DNA of 49,831 bases from Pseudomonas sp. Irchel 3E13 (GCF_900187455.1 NZ_FYDX01000028.1:1-49831); one strand, 5' to 3'. Positions 1 to 8,425 are shown, counted from the stretch's first letter. Notes: generated by a model from the letters alone, not told the origin. Translations and numbers: made by a program.

Positions 1-49
1 TAGGAACGGCGTTGTGACTGCATGGAAAGACCCGCTTAAAAGGCTAGAA

Positions 50-80
50 ATGGTGTCCACTTAAATTAGGTGGACACCAT
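50..80. repeat. 11-bp perfect inverted repeat
   Basis: The arms ATGGTGTCCAC (50-60) and GTGGACACCAT (70-80) are perfect complements around a 9-nt A+T-rich centre. No credible gene spans it. It could be abutting ends of an insertion sequence, an operator or a terminator, and the sequence alone does not decide. The rest of 1-629 shows only short overlapping ORFs in several frames, which I take as noncoding or degraded accessory DNA. Confidence 0.55.
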
Positions 81-629
81 CGCCTTTGGCGTCGGGGTCA
101 GGAAGGTGAGTTGGCCGGACGGTTACGCACTATGTACCTATGGAGCGCTAAGGAGTCTGCATACTGCAATACGGGCTATCGGCCAGAGGCGGCGCCGTGG
201 CTTCCTTGTGCTTGGCTTTGGCGCAAAGAGATACAAAGGAGGGGAAGCCATAGGTCATCAGCGGGTATCGCAGCGGCGGCATGCAGTCAGAAAGCCAACC
301 TTCTGTGGCAGCAGTCCTCGGACACATCGACCTCTGAGGGCCACGCTGAGCGCTATGCGTAATATCGCTGCCTGCTCGGCATGGGAGTTCACCGCATCCG
401 TGTCACACAGCTGCCCTCATCGCAGGTGTACTCGCTAAGCAGTACACCTTTGGGACAGGCCCGCTGCGCCTTGCTCGAAACAGCTATCTGCTGTAGCGAG
501 AATGAACCGCCAGTTAGAGCTGCGCCGTAGTCATCAACGGTCTTGCAATCCCATGATCGAGACCTCATTACAGCATTCTCATCTATCGCGGCGCCTGGCT
601 GCCCAACTTTGACTGAAAGAGTGACCCAC

Positions 630-1586
630 ATGGATCTGGATCAAATTCGACAGAACGCTCGGCACAATGCCGCAGCCGATATTTTTGCGGCCATGTCATC
701 CGAGGAGAAGAGCCAAAAGCTACTTGCTCAAGTTCGCGGGCAGTCTGATGCGATGATAGATTTCAGTGCTCGTCATGAAGGAATTCCAGATGACCAGCTG
801 GAGATCTATCGTGCCATGGTGAGAGGCCAGGACAATCCTTTCAAGGACGAACTGAGCCTCGTCGACAACCTGCTTAAAGCTGGGGATGTAATTCTGAGCA
901 CCGGAAACACCACCGGCGCGAAAATTATCACCAAAGGGCAAAAACTTGGCTATAAGCACGCAAGATCCAGTCACGTCGCGCTGGTTCATGCAGACTTCGT
1001 CTGCGTCGATGCTATGCCTAGCCTGGGTGTTTCCAATAGGCTGGTGTCAGATGTCTTGAGCGATGTGAAGCCTGATTGGCGGGTAATTCGGTGTAAGAAA
1101 CTTGGCTCGGAACACCTCGACAGTATTTACCAGGCATGTGCGTTCTATCTGGCGCAGCCCTACAAAATCCTGCCCTCTAAAAAGCCAATGAAAGCCGCAG
1201 CCTACTGCTCTGAGTTGGCCCGGAAGGTGTTTCTGCATACAGGTGTTACGGGGATCGGCATCCCAAATGACAGCGTATTGAGTCCCGGAAAATTTGATGA
1301 GCTGGCTGACAATCATCTTCAGTGGGAAGACGTCACCGAGCAAGTCAGACCCGCGATCGAGTTCTGCTTGAAATACCACAAATTGATGAGCATCGCCTCC
1401 AGGCTCATGATTGAAGGGCTCAAGCTGAATCGCAAGCGCTTCGAAGACCGGAAAGCCCAGGTCAAAGAAATTCAGCTGGCAGCCAGCAAAGGCACCATCC
1501 CTAGGGAAAAAGCAAAGGAGTTGATTAAATCCATCCGGGAAATTGAGACCAACATGAACCACCAGTTCTGGGATCATTCGAAGTAA
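630..1586 (+). CDS. YiiX/YebB-like permuted NlpC/P60 cysteine hydrolase
   Basis: A 318-residue protein whose core fits the circularly permuted papain-like (NlpC/P60, YiiX/YebB-like) hydrolases. A GDVILSTG strand at about residues 85-92 is followed by the catalytic-type His115 in SSHVALV and then Cys193 in AAYCSELARKVF; His before Cys is the order of the permuted subgroup. The family includes hydrolases of peptides, lipids or amides, and the substrate here is unknown. The C-terminal third is a charged probable coiled coil (about residues 255-318). No signal peptide is visible. I chose ATG 630, which follows a purine-rich GAAAGAG, over a further 29 unconvincing upstream codons. It stands alone in accessory DNA, so an effector, toxin or cargo role is possible but only inferred. 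Confidence 0.7.
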   Translation: MDLDQIRQNARHNAAADIFAAMSSEEKSQKLLAQVRGQSDAMIDFSARHEGIPDDQLEIYRAMVRGQDNPFKDELSLVDNLLKAGDVILSTGNTTGAKIITKGQKLGYKHARSSHVALVHADFVCVDAMPSLGVSNRLVSDVLSDVKPDWRVIRCKKLGSEHLDSIYQACAFYLAQPYKILPSKKPMKAAAYCSELARKVFLHTGVTGIGIPNDSVLSPGKFDELADNHLQWEDVTEQVRPAIEFCLKYHKLMSIASRLMIEGLKLNRKRFEDRKAQVKEIQLAASKGTIPREKAKELIKSIREIETNMNHQFWDHSK

Positions 1587-1667
1587 CCCTGTAAGGGCTG
1601 CCTCCAGATGCTCCGAATCTAAAGCCCGGCCGGGTGCGGTACTGCCATCTACCGCGTCCAGCTGCTC

Positions 1668-1757
1668 TCAGTCCGGCCTGAACACCGCAGCATTGCGCTG
1701 CGCCATTTCCAGCAAGGCATCGACGATCATGCGCACCTTGGGCTGGATGTAGCGCAG
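1668..1757 (-). pseudogene. C-terminal remnant of a LysR-type regulator
   Basis: Read on the minus strand, 29 codons ending in TGA give a peptide starting LRYIQPKVRMIVDALLEMA, followed by a short tail. This is the usual end of LysR-family regulators (the last helix of the effector domain). Nothing upstream continues the gene: the frame runs into an unrelated repeat-like sequence near 1760. It is a deletion scar showing that chromosomal DNA was lost or shuffled here. Confidence 0.6.
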
Positions 1758-1830
1758 TGAAAAGGGGACAGATTTATTTACTGGGCAGATGTCTGCTTTT
1801 GGCCGATTGCTGCCTTCCACAGCATGATCA
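1758..1830. repeat. Possible dispersed intergenic repeat
   Basis: The segment starts AAAAGGGGACAGATTTATTT and continues with a TCTGCTTTTGGCCGATTGCTG-like stretch. From memory both resemble short dispersed intergenic sequences of Pseudomonas genomes, the first often near Y1-type transposases. No second copy lies in this window, so the call rests on recall only. Confidence 0.3.
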
Positions 1831-1834
1831 CCGG

Positions 1835-2173
1835 TCAGCAATCAACAAACCAGTTGTAGAAATGGTATCCCGCGCTAACCGATACAGCACATGTGCCCAG
1901 CGTCAATAGAGGCCACTGTCCTTCGACACCAAGCCACCACTGCACCTTGAACAGAAGAGCTCCTACCAACACGCAGGCCAGAACACCAAGAGCCAGGCCA
2001 ACCAAAGCGAGCAGCCGAGCCCCTAACCCAGGATTTCCGCCGTGCCAGTTCTCACTCAGGCAAAAGGGGCAATGATTGGACGAAGGCGAATACCCCCAGA
2101 AACCACGGCTATATGACGCTCTCGGAACCATCGCTTTGCCACAGTTGTGACAGGTAACCATCGAGTGTCTCAT
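1835..2173 (-). CDS. Small zinc-ribbon membrane protein, hypothetical
   Basis: A 112-residue protein. Two CxxC knuckles near the N-terminus (CHNC and CPFC) form a probable zinc ribbon, followed by two hydrophobic segments (roughly residues 55-80 and 88-105) that should span the membrane. The open frame continues 96 codons further upstream without protein-like features. I chose ATG 2173 because GAGGTG lies about 5 nt before it. The function is not recognised. Small zinc-ribbon plus two-helix proteins are common as accessory genes on islands. Confidence 0.6.
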   Translation of the reverse strand: MRHSMVTCHNCGKAMVPRASYSRGFWGYSPSSNHCPFCLSENWHGGNPGLGARLLALVGLALGVLACVLVGALLFKVQWWLGVEGQWPLLTLGTCAVSVSAGYHFYNWFVDC

Positions 2174-2510
2174 ACCGCACCTCAGCTCAAATCGTCCTAG
2201 ATGAGCCCATGGTGCGCTACCGCGGAAAAAACCCAACTGCGTGACCTGACATCTACCCAGCACCCGGTCTGAGCTGGGCTCAAACCCTCCTGGCCACATA
2301 ACCGAGGTTATGCTGTACCGACCGACTCTATTGAATGCTTCCCGGTGGTTGACAGGCCTCGCACGGTCGCGAAACGATAACTCAGGACGCCAGTTCAACT
2401 CCTCAAATAACCGCTCATCGGAAATACGTGCATGGGGGCACTTAAGGGGGCACTTACGCATAAACCTATAAATAAATACATTAAAAACAATAGCTTATGT
2501 GTACATTTTT
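2174..2510. other. Noncoding stretch left of the attachment site
   Basis: No convincing gene. It holds a perfect 7-bp-arm palindrome CATAACC-GA-GGTTATG (2297-2312) and, near 2433-2457, a tandem GGGGGCACTTA repeat of a type often seen beside integrase attachment sites. It is probably the right-end DNA of a neighbouring element. Confidence 0.4.
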
Positions 2511-2531
2511 AATCCCCCCGGCTCCACCAAA
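2511..2531 (+). other. Left attachment site: 3' end of a tmRNA-like gene
   Basis: AATCCCCCCGGCTCCACCA matches the last bases of a tmRNA or tRNA: part of the T-loop, a CCCCC T-stem strand, the acceptor strand CGGCTCC, discriminator A, then CCA. The CGGCTCC acceptor strand fits tmRNA (ssrA). No tmRNA body precedes it; upstream is A+T-rich unrelated sequence. It is therefore a duplicated 3' end, as left by an integrase that targets the 3' end of an RNA gene. A near copy lies at 17938-17952. Confidence 0.7.
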
Positions 2532-2540
2532 TGATCAATC

Positions 2541-2567
2541 AAAGACGTCCACGGACGTCTTTTTTTG
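2541..2567 (+). terminator. Rho-independent terminator after the tmRNA 3' end
   Basis: AAAGACGTCC and GGACGTCTTT form a tight hairpin followed by a run of T. It sits 10 nt after the CCA, where the native terminator of the RNA gene would be, so it probably travelled with the attachment core. Confidence 0.7.
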
Positions 2568-2643
2568 TGCCTGGAAGTCAGTGAAATCAAGGGTTTACTG
2601 CTCTTTTGAGGGCCACAACGGTTTTTTGAGTTCCAGCCGTCCC

Positions 2644-2693
2644 GGTATTCCCAGTGGTATTCCAGCCTACCTGGGGCTAATCTTGGGAATACC
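2644..2693. promoter_or_regulatory. Putative integrase arm-type binding sites, left end
   Basis: Three related copies lie between the attachment core and the integrase start: GGTATTCCC (2644-2652), GGTATTCCAGC (2656-2666) and the inverted GGGAATACC (2685-2693). Similar copies occur at the right end of the island (17855-17895). Clustered repeats next to an att core are typical arm-type sites of tyrosine integrases. The assignment is inferred from position and repetition. Confidence 0.45.
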
Positions 2694-2717
2694 AAAAGGT
2701 GTCATGGAGCCTCTCCC

Positions 2718-3974
2718 ATGTGCGCTCAAACAGCTCGTCTCTCCGACCGCCAGCTCAAGGCGGTCAAGCCCAAAGACAAGGACTATGTCCTCACGGATGG
2801 CGACGGCCTCCAGCTCCGAGTCCGGGTAAACCGCTCGATGCAGTGGAATTTCAACTACAGGCATCCGGTCACCAAGAATCGAATCAACATGGCGCTCGGC
2901 TCCTATCCCGAGGTCTCTCTGGCGCAAGCTCGGCGAAAAGCGGTTGAAGCTAGGGAAGTACTTGCCCAGGGGATCGACCCCAAAGCTCAGCGCAATGATC
3001 TCGCGCAGGCCAAACTAGCCGAGACGGAACATACGTTCGAGAAAGTAGCTAGCGCCTGGTTCGAGTTGAAAAAGGACTCGGTCACGCCGGCCTATGCTGA
3101 GGACATCTGGCGCTCACTCACGCTGCACGTTTTTCCGAGCATGAAATCGACTCCAATCTCGGAAGTCAGTGCACCGATGGTGATCAAGATCCTTCGCCCT
3201 ATCGAAGCCAAAGGCAGCTTGGAAACGGTGAAGCGGCTTAGCCAGCGCCTCAACGAGATCATGACCTACGGGGTCAATTCAGGAATGATCTTCGCGAACC
3301 CGCTCAGCGGGATTCGGGCGGTGTTCAAGAAACCGAAGAAAGAAAATATGGCGGCGCTACCACCCGAGGAGCTTCCTGAGCTCATGCTGGAAATAGCGAA
3401 TGCCAGTATCAAGCGCACGACCCGCTGCCTGATCGAGTGGCAGTTGCACACGATGACTCGCCCCGCCGAGGCGGCAACCACTCGCTGGGTAGACATCGAC
3501 TTTGAAAGGCGTGTCTGGACCATCCCGCCGGAGCGGATGAAGAAGCGCCGCCCGCACAGCATCCCGTTGAGCGATCAAGCCATGTCATTGCTGGAGATAC
3601 TGAAGTCCCACAGTGGTCATCGGGAGTACGTCTTCCCGGCAGACCGAAACCCTCGTACTCATGCCAATAGCCAGACCGCCAACATGGCGTTGAAACGCAT
3701 GGGCTTCCAGGACCGCTTGGTCAGCCACGGCATGCGCTCGATGGCCAGCACCATCTTGAATGAACATGGGTGGGACCCGGAGCTCATCGAAGTGGCGTTG
3801 GCGCACGTCGACAAGGATGAGGTGCGCAGTGCCTACAACCGAGCCGACTACATCGAGCGACGGCGGCCGATGATGGCTTGGTGGAGCGAGTACATTCTGA
3901 AGGCGTCGACGGGCAATCTCTCGGCCAGCGCGATGAATGTGGCCAGGGATCGGAACGTAGTACCCATCCGATAG
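2718..3974 (+). CDS. P4-type site-specific tyrosine integrase
   Basis: A 418-residue integrase with the N-terminal arm-binding DUF4102 domain (about residues 5-90, starting LSDRQLKAVKPKDKDYVL), a SAM-like core-binding domain (about 100-205) and the catalytic domain. Catalytic residues are visible: Arg248 (TMTRPAEA), Lys275/276, His337-x-x-Arg340 (SHGMRS), His363 (ALAHVD) and the nucleophile Tyr373 (SAYNRADY). GGAG lies 8 nt before ATG 2718. It begins about 190 bp inside the tmRNA-like attachment site and reads into the island, so it most likely drives integration and excision of the 2.5-17.95 kb element. No excisionase gene is evident beside it. Confidence 0.93.
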   Translation: MCAQTARLSDRQLKAVKPKDKDYVLTDGDGLQLRVRVNRSMQWNFNYRHPVTKNRINMALGSYPEVSLAQARRKAVEAREVLAQGIDPKAQRNDLAQAKLAETEHTFEKVASAWFELKKDSVTPAYAEDIWRSLTLHVFPSMKSTPISEVSAPMVIKILRPIEAKGSLETVKRLSQRLNEIMTYGVNSGMIFANPLSGIRAVFKKPKKENMAALPPEELPELMLEIANASIKRTTRCLIEWQLHTMTRPAEAATTRWVDIDFERRVWTIPPERMKKRRPHSIPLSDQAMSLLEILKSHSGHREYVFPADRNPRTHANSQTANMALKRMGFQDRLVSHGMRSMASTILNEHGWDPELIEVALAHVDKDEVRSAYNRADYIERRRPMMAWWSEYILKASTGNLSASAMNVARDRNVVPIR

Positions 3975-4082
3975 GGCGGCGACAACGGCGACACTGGCGA
4001 CAGACCGCGTGCCATCTACATCCTGCCGTCTGAGCGGATGGCGACAGTCGCCAACTCGCCCCGATTTTGGTTTCTCCGGCTA

Positions 4083-4127
4083 AGCCCGTGAGTATGGGGA
4101 GGCTTCGCATCCCCATGCTCACGGGCT
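4083..4127. terminator. Long hairpin downstream of the integrase
   Basis: AGCCCGTGAG (4083-4092) pairs with CTCACGGGCT (4118-4127), and the stem continues as TATGGGGA/TCCCCATG with one G-T pair: 18 bp with a 9-nt loop. No U-run follows, so it may be a terminator needing Rho, or a structured island sequence. Confidence 0.5.
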
Positions 4128-4654
4128 AACACTAGAAAAGCGACAAACGGCCACTTTGCCACTGACACCCACCGACTTCCAAAGCACGCCAGAGGTGGAA
4201 TCTGGCGCATTTCCATGTGTCCTTCACCGATTGACCCATGCCGCGGTGACCGATAGAACGAAGATTCGAAGCGCTGCCTTAGGCAGCACCCCAGATGACC
4301 AGAGCCTTCAAGGTCATGCCGCTAACCCGGTGGCTCATCCCAAAGTGCGATTCGCGCCCGGAGGCTCGCACGGTCATTCGCCAGAATGATGGACGCCCTC
4401 TAAACAATCCGCCCAGTGCGGCTGCCCGCCAACCCTTTAGCCCTGCAGCAACGAACCTGCTCGGCCAACGTTTTGCGCCAATCGTTCGCCCGTCTCTTTT
4501 TCCAGAAAAGAGACGGGCGCTCCTACCACTGCTGCAGCCCTCATCGCACAAGGCTTTGCGGCAATTCCCCGCGTGACAATCAGCGTGACAAACGCAGATG
4601 TCACCAGCAACAGCGCTGTAGATGATGGTGCCGCAGACCAGGGAATGGACTGCA

Positions 4655-4671
4655 CCTGACTGACAGTCAGG
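4655..4671. promoter_or_regulatory. Perfect palindrome, possible operator
   Basis: CCTGACTG-A-CAGTCAGG has perfect 8-bp arms around one base, about 270 bp upstream of the DUF3987 gene. Size and symmetry suit a dimeric repressor site. No regulator gene is identified. Confidence 0.35.
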
Positions 4672-4937
4672 CATGCCCCGGTCATCGCAGTGCTGCTTGC
4701 ACCTGGCTCAGGATCTCGCGGCACTGGTCTCGTCAGCCAATGCAGCCTCCACCCGCCCACCGCTAACGGTGCTCAGGAGGCCAGATCATGAGATGCCCTT
4801 GCTCCTGGTCGTAAGGAGCCGCCAGTCCCGCGTCAGTGGACACCCTCACAGGTCGCAGGGGCCTTGATCCCTGATAACACTCAGCATTCTTGGCGGGATG
4901 ACGTGAGGGAGAGATCGGTAATTTATGGAGGAAGGCT

Positions 4938-6335
4938 ATGCAACTGCGCGAAGTACAAGGGCCGCCACGCCCCTTGTTGGAACAGCAGATAACGCCCCTA
5001 CCCTACCCGGGCGCGGCGCTGGGCGATCTATTGGGGCCTGCCGTGGAACGCATGGCCGATGTGATCGGCGTGCCCTGCGCCATGGCCGCGCAATCCGTTC
5101 TGGCCACGGCAGCTTTGGCGAGCCAGGCGCACGCCAATGTTCACCTCGATGGCCGAATCTATCCGTTGTCGCTGTACTTGCTGACGGTGGCTTGCTCAGG
5201 TGACCGCAAAAGTGCGGTGGACCATATTGCGCTGCAGGCCGTACGGGACTGGGAAAGACAGCAGTGGATCGCCTATGGCGAACAGCTCAAGGCGCACCGA
5301 GCTGCAATGAGCCTCACCGCAAAGTCACCGACCTCGAAAAAGTCAGCACATCTAGCGCTGGACGCGCAACCTGAACCTGTCCAACCAAGACTGCTCACTG
5401 CTGAGCCGACCATTGAGGGCCTGGTCAAAAGCCTGTGCCACGGCTTGCCCAGCATGGGGCTGTTCAGCGATGAGGGCGGACAGTTTTTGGGCGGCAGCAC
5501 CATGATCAAGGACAACATGATCAAGGCGATCACTCACTTGTCGACGCTGTGGGACGGTAGCCCGATTGATCGGTCGCGCGCGATGGCTGGGGAAAGTCTG
5601 CGCGCCTATGATCGCCGACTCAGCATGCACTTGATGCTTCAACCCCGCCTGGCAGACCGCTTGCTGCAGGACGCGGATATCAAAGACCAGGGCATCCTAG
5701 GACGCTGTCTGATCAGTTGGCCAGAGCGCCTGGTTGGACAACGACTGTACAAAACCATCGACCTGACCCGAGATCCAAAGGTGCAACTGTACCAGCAGCG
5801 CATTGCCGCGCTCATGCAGAAGCCTTGGTCACGCCATAAAGACGGCGGCCTCAACCCTGTAATCCTAGAGTTAAGCCCCCGCGCCCGTGAAGCATGGATT
5901 GCCATTCACGACACCATTGAATGCGAGTCTGGGGAATTCGGCGAGCTGGTCAACGTGCAAGCTGCTGCGGGCAAAGCCGCCGCGAACGTACTACGCATGG
6001 CTGGTGTGATGGCGGTGGTTGAGGAATCGACTGTATTGGAAGACATGCACATTCAGCGCGCCTCCACGCTGATGGATTACTACCTGGCCGAGAGCCAACG
6101 CCTGACTGAACAGGAACCACTGAATAAGCTTCGCGCAGAGGCTGATTGCCTGCTGCGCTGGTTGATAAAGAAGAACTGGCCACCGTTTCGCCTCCGCGAT
6201 CTCACGCGCAACGGCCCTCGCTTTGCCCGTAAAAGCACGCGGCACACTTTCGAGTTATTGCTGCAGCTGGTTGCCCATAACTGGCTGGACAATGACGGGG
6301 ACATATTCGAGGTGCGCCATGTTCCGCCTCAATGA
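4938..6335 (+). CDS. DUF3987 (YfjI-type) domain protein
   Basis: A 465-residue protein of the DUF3987/YfjI family, found on P4-like islands and prophages and often in primase-helicase-like replication modules. A degenerate P-loop-like SGDRKS is at residues 87-92 after hydrophobic strand LYLLTVAC; family members commonly carry a G-x-RKS motif here. GLFSDEGGQF around residues 174-183 may be the Walker B-like segment. GGAGG lies 6 nt before ATG 4938. Its 3' end overlaps the next gene by 17 nt, so 6319-7944 is probably co-transcribed with it. A role in element replication or maintenance is inferred from family context. Confidence 0.75.
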   Translation: MQLREVQGPPRPLLEQQITPLPYPGAALGDLLGPAVERMADVIGVPCAMAAQSVLATAALASQAHANVHLDGRIYPLSLYLLTVACSGDRKSAVDHIALQAVRDWERQQWIAYGEQLKAHRAAMSLTAKSPTSKKSAHLALDAQPEPVQPRLLTAEPTIEGLVKSLCHGLPSMGLFSDEGGQFLGGSTMIKDNMIKAITHLSTLWDGSPIDRSRAMAGESLRAYDRRLSMHLMLQPRLADRLLQDADIKDQGILGRCLISWPERLVGQRLYKTIDLTRDPKVQLYQQRIAALMQKPWSRHKDGGLNPVILELSPRAREAWIAIHDTIECESGEFGELVNVQAAAGKAAANVLRMAGVMAVVEESTVLEDMHIQRASTLMDYYLAESQRLTEQEPLNKLRAEADCLLRWLIKKNWPPFRLRDLTRNGPRFARKSTRHTFELLLQLVAHNWLDNDGDIFEVRHVPPQ

Positions 6336-6678
6336 CGCCGTGCGCCGCTATCGGGCGCAACATTGCTCGCCGACCGAGTTACGGCGTGTCGCCGCCACTG
6401 CCACCGCTTTGTCGCCACGCGCCAATCCAGATGCGGCGGGGGTTGTCGCCAGTGTCGCCGCTGTCGCCGCTCCAACATCTGAGTCAATCGACCTCGCTCG
6501 GCTCATCGAGCAGTTGCAAGAAGACGGGGCCTTGCTGCAACACAGCGAAAACGCCCTTCTCATCCGCCCAGCACACTGGGGACAGTTGGACAGCGTCAGC
6601 GCCCACTGGAAAGCCCTGCTGCTGCACCTACAAACCAACGATCAAGGTGAAGACAATGGTGCTGGTCGGTCGGCGTGA
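6319..6678 (+). CDS. Small island protein, hypothetical
   Basis: A 119-residue protein of unknown function. The N-terminal 30 residues are basic (FRLNDAVRRYRAQ), then comes an Ala/Val-rich linker (about residues 38-62), then a helical domain ending near LLLHLQT. ATG 6319 lies inside the last codons of the DUF3987 gene and the stop lies 20 nt inside the next gene, so it is wedged into a tightly overlapping unit. That overlap is the main reason to accept it. It could be an accessory of either neighbour. Confidence 0.6.
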   Translation: MFRLNDAVRRYRAQHCSPTELRRVAATATALSPRANPDAAGVVASVAAVAAPTSESIDLARLIEQLQEDGALLQHSENALLIRPAHWGQLDSVSAHWKALLLHLQTNDQGEDNGAGRSA

Positions 6679-7636
6679 TGGTCGCAACTTTGGCTATGGT
6701 CGCCAATTGAGCTATGCCGGTCGGCAGGCGCTAGGGGACATGTTCGCCGGCGGCCACTTCGCCACGGTCAAAGCGCATAGCGATCGCTGGCAAGCATTCG
6801 TAGACTGGTGCCGGTCAGAGGGCGGCCCCGGTTACAACGACGCGCGCCAAATTGATCAACAGACGCTCCAGGACTACGTCGCATACCTGCGTCAGCAGAT
6901 CCAGCAAGGCGCATTATGCATCGCTACCGCGCAAAATCGCCTGAGCAGCGTCAACCGCACCCTTGCCGCGCTGCGCGGTGATCAGGAAGTGAGAGTCATC
7001 AGCCCGAGCCAGGCATTAGGGCAGCAGCGCTCCAACGTACGCTCCCAAGCTCCAGCTGGCCAAGACCATCAACAGGTACAGCGCGTGCTGCAGGTATTGT
7101 GTGAACAGCAGTACGAGCGAGTGGCCGCGATTGCCCTGTTGGCCCGAGCAACCGGCATGCGCCTGCGCGAAGCGATCCTAGCGGACCTGCCACGCTTGCA
7201 CCATGAGGCCAAGCACTTGGGTCGTATCAATATCCAAGACGGCACCAAAGGCGGCCGCTCTGGGGCATCAGCGCCGCGGTGGATTGCTGCCAACAATGAG
7301 GTAAACGAGGCAATCCTTTTCGCAAGAAATGCGTCACCGAGGGGCAGCCGTAACCTGCTGGCCCCAGAAGAAAGCTACGCCGCGTTCCTGCAAATGACGG
7401 TGCGCCCCGCCCGCAAAATTCTGCATAGGCACAAGCTAAAGGGGTTTCATGAATTGCGCGCCGCCTACGCTTGCAAACGCTACGAGCATTTCACAGGCTA
7501 TGCAGCCCCAGTCAATGGCGGCCACTGCTATCGAATCGACCCCGACCTTGATCAACAGGCACGCCTACAAATCAGTCTTGAGCTCGGACATAACCGGCTC
7601 GATGTGGTTTCGGCCTACATCGGTGGCCGGTCATGA
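6656..7636 (+). CDS. Second tyrosine recombinase (integrase-domain protein)
   Basis: A 326-residue protein of the integrase-domain type often found beside DUF3987 genes. A SAM-like N-terminal domain (about residues 30-110) precedes a catalytic domain with Arg169 (TGMRLREA), Lys198 (DGTKGGRSG), His265-x-x-Arg268 (FHELRAAYA), His312 (LGHNRLD) and Tyr321 (SAYIGG), so all usual catalytic positions are filled. I chose ATG 6656, preceded by AGGTGAAG; the frame is open 108 codons upstream but that stretch is the neighbour gene in another frame. It is unlike the P4 integrase at 2718. Its role may be dimer resolution or mobilisation rather than entry, which is inferred. Confidence 0.8.
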   Translation: MVLVGRRDGRNFGYGRQLSYAGRQALGDMFAGGHFATVKAHSDRWQAFVDWCRSEGGPGYNDARQIDQQTLQDYVAYLRQQIQQGALCIATAQNRLSSVNRTLAALRGDQEVRVISPSQALGQQRSNVRSQAPAGQDHQQVQRVLQVLCEQQYERVAAIALLARATGMRLREAILADLPRLHHEAKHLGRINIQDGTKGGRSGASAPRWIAANNEVNEAILFARNASPRGSRNLLAPEESYAAFLQMTVRPARKILHRHKLKGFHELRAAYACKRYEHFTGYAAPVNGGHCYRIDPDLDQQARLQISLELGHNRLDVVSAYIGGRS

Positions 7637-7944
7637 GCAAATCCTTTGATATGACGTTGTTCTTGATCGGCGTTCTGTGCGGCTCGAAGAGCACGCAGCA
7701 AAGGCACCTCCGACAAGCTCAAATCATGCAAGCGGCGATCCAAGAGCGCTGGCAACGAAACACCCCTTGGACTTGGCAGCGAAAGCATATGCGCTGGTTT
7801 TTGACTCACTTTCTGAAGGACCACTCAAGCGCAAGCCAGTACTACTACAAACTCACCGTTTTACTAATCAGTAAGCGGCTAGGGACTGCGCGGTTGCTGA
7901 CAGATCGATCAAATGGCAAGCGCTCCTGCCGTCGACGGCCGTAG
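7633..7944 (+). CDS. Small protein coupled to the second recombinase
   Basis: A 103-residue protein whose ATG overlaps the recombinase stop in an ATGA arrangement, a sign of translational coupling. The middle is rich in Trp, Arg and His (WQRKHMRWFLTHFLK), followed by a helix containing YYYKLTVLLISKRLG. It loosely resembles a SAM-like core-binding fold of integrases without a catalytic domain. The function is unknown. The Arg-rich end (SCRRRP) suggests nucleic-acid binding. Confidence 0.6.
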   Translation: MSKSFDMTLFLIGVLCGSKSTQQRHLRQAQIMQAAIQERWQRNTPWTWQRKHMRWFLTHFLKDHSSASQYYYKLTVLLISKRLGTARLLTDRSNGKRSCRRRP

Positions 7945-7978
7945 AAGTCACGATCACCCTGTCCAGTCGGCGCCAACA

Positions 7979-8425
7979 TTACCTACAGCGAGGCCTCACT
8001 GAGGCAGCGGACAACGCCTTCACTTGTAGGGCCTCATGTAGATCAGACAAGCGCCCCCCGCCTTGCTTTATCTCGCACTCCCACACAACCATGACCGTCC
8101 AGCCTTTGGCCTCCAGCGCCTGTACATTTTCGAGGTCTCTCTCAACGTTCCTTGAAAATTTTGCCGCCCAGAATTCGCTCCGAGTCTTAGGTGTAGTAGC
8201 GTATTGACATCCAACATGTCGATGCCAAAAACATCCGTGTACAAATATACAGGTCCGGAGCTTGGGCATTACAATGTCAGGCTTGCCAGGGAGGTCCTTG
8301 CGGTGCAGGCGAAAACGATAGCCCAAAGCATGAAGGAAACGGCGCAATGCGAGCTCAGGCTGTGTATTTTTGCCCGTTATCGCAGCCATCATCCGAGATC
8401 TGGTCGCTCTATCTACAACATCCAC
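7979..8425 (-). CDS. vsr: Vsr very-short-patch repair endonuclease
   Basis: A 148-residue member of the Vsr family, which nicks beside T:G mismatches arising from deaminated 5-methylcytosine. It starts with the family signature TRSRMMAAITGKNTQPE, and has the catalytic Asp50 in LPGKPDIVM and the zinc/active-site segment FVHGCFWHRHVGC (His63, Cys65, His68, His70, Cys73), then FWAAKFSRNVERD. Length is normal. It is transcribed away from the cytosine methyltransferase with only 28 bp between start codons, so the two share a compact promoter region. It presumably protects the sites that enzyme methylates. Confidence 0.95.
   Translation of the reverse strand: MDVVDRATRSRMMAAITGKNTQPELALRRFLHALGYRFRLHRKDLPGKPDIVMPKLRTCIFVHGCFWHRHVGCQYATTPKTRSEFWAAKFSRNVERDLENVQALEAKGWTVMVVWECEIKQGGGRLSDLHEALQVKALSAASVRPRCR

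Larger units (their letters stand above)
3975..4937. other. Intergenic stretch with several hairpins and no gene
   Basis: Nearly 1 kb without a convincing gene. ORFs here overlap on both strands and lack protein-like character. Besides the 4083-4127 hairpin it holds a 13-bp stem with a 5-nt loop at 4488-4518 (GCCCGTCTCTTTT arms), resembling Pseudomonas REP-type palindromes, and a palindrome at 4655-4671. The AlpA-like excisionase expected in P4-type islands was not found. Confidence 0.5.

Noticed and set aside
70..438. ORF of 122 codons near the left edge
   Set aside because: It overlaps another open frame, has no ribosome-binding site at its start, and its translation shows no domain-like or compositional features of a protein.
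1047..1577. Minus-strand ORF opposite the hydrolase
   Set aside because: It is the antisense shadow of a gene with clear catalytic motifs and has no features of its own.
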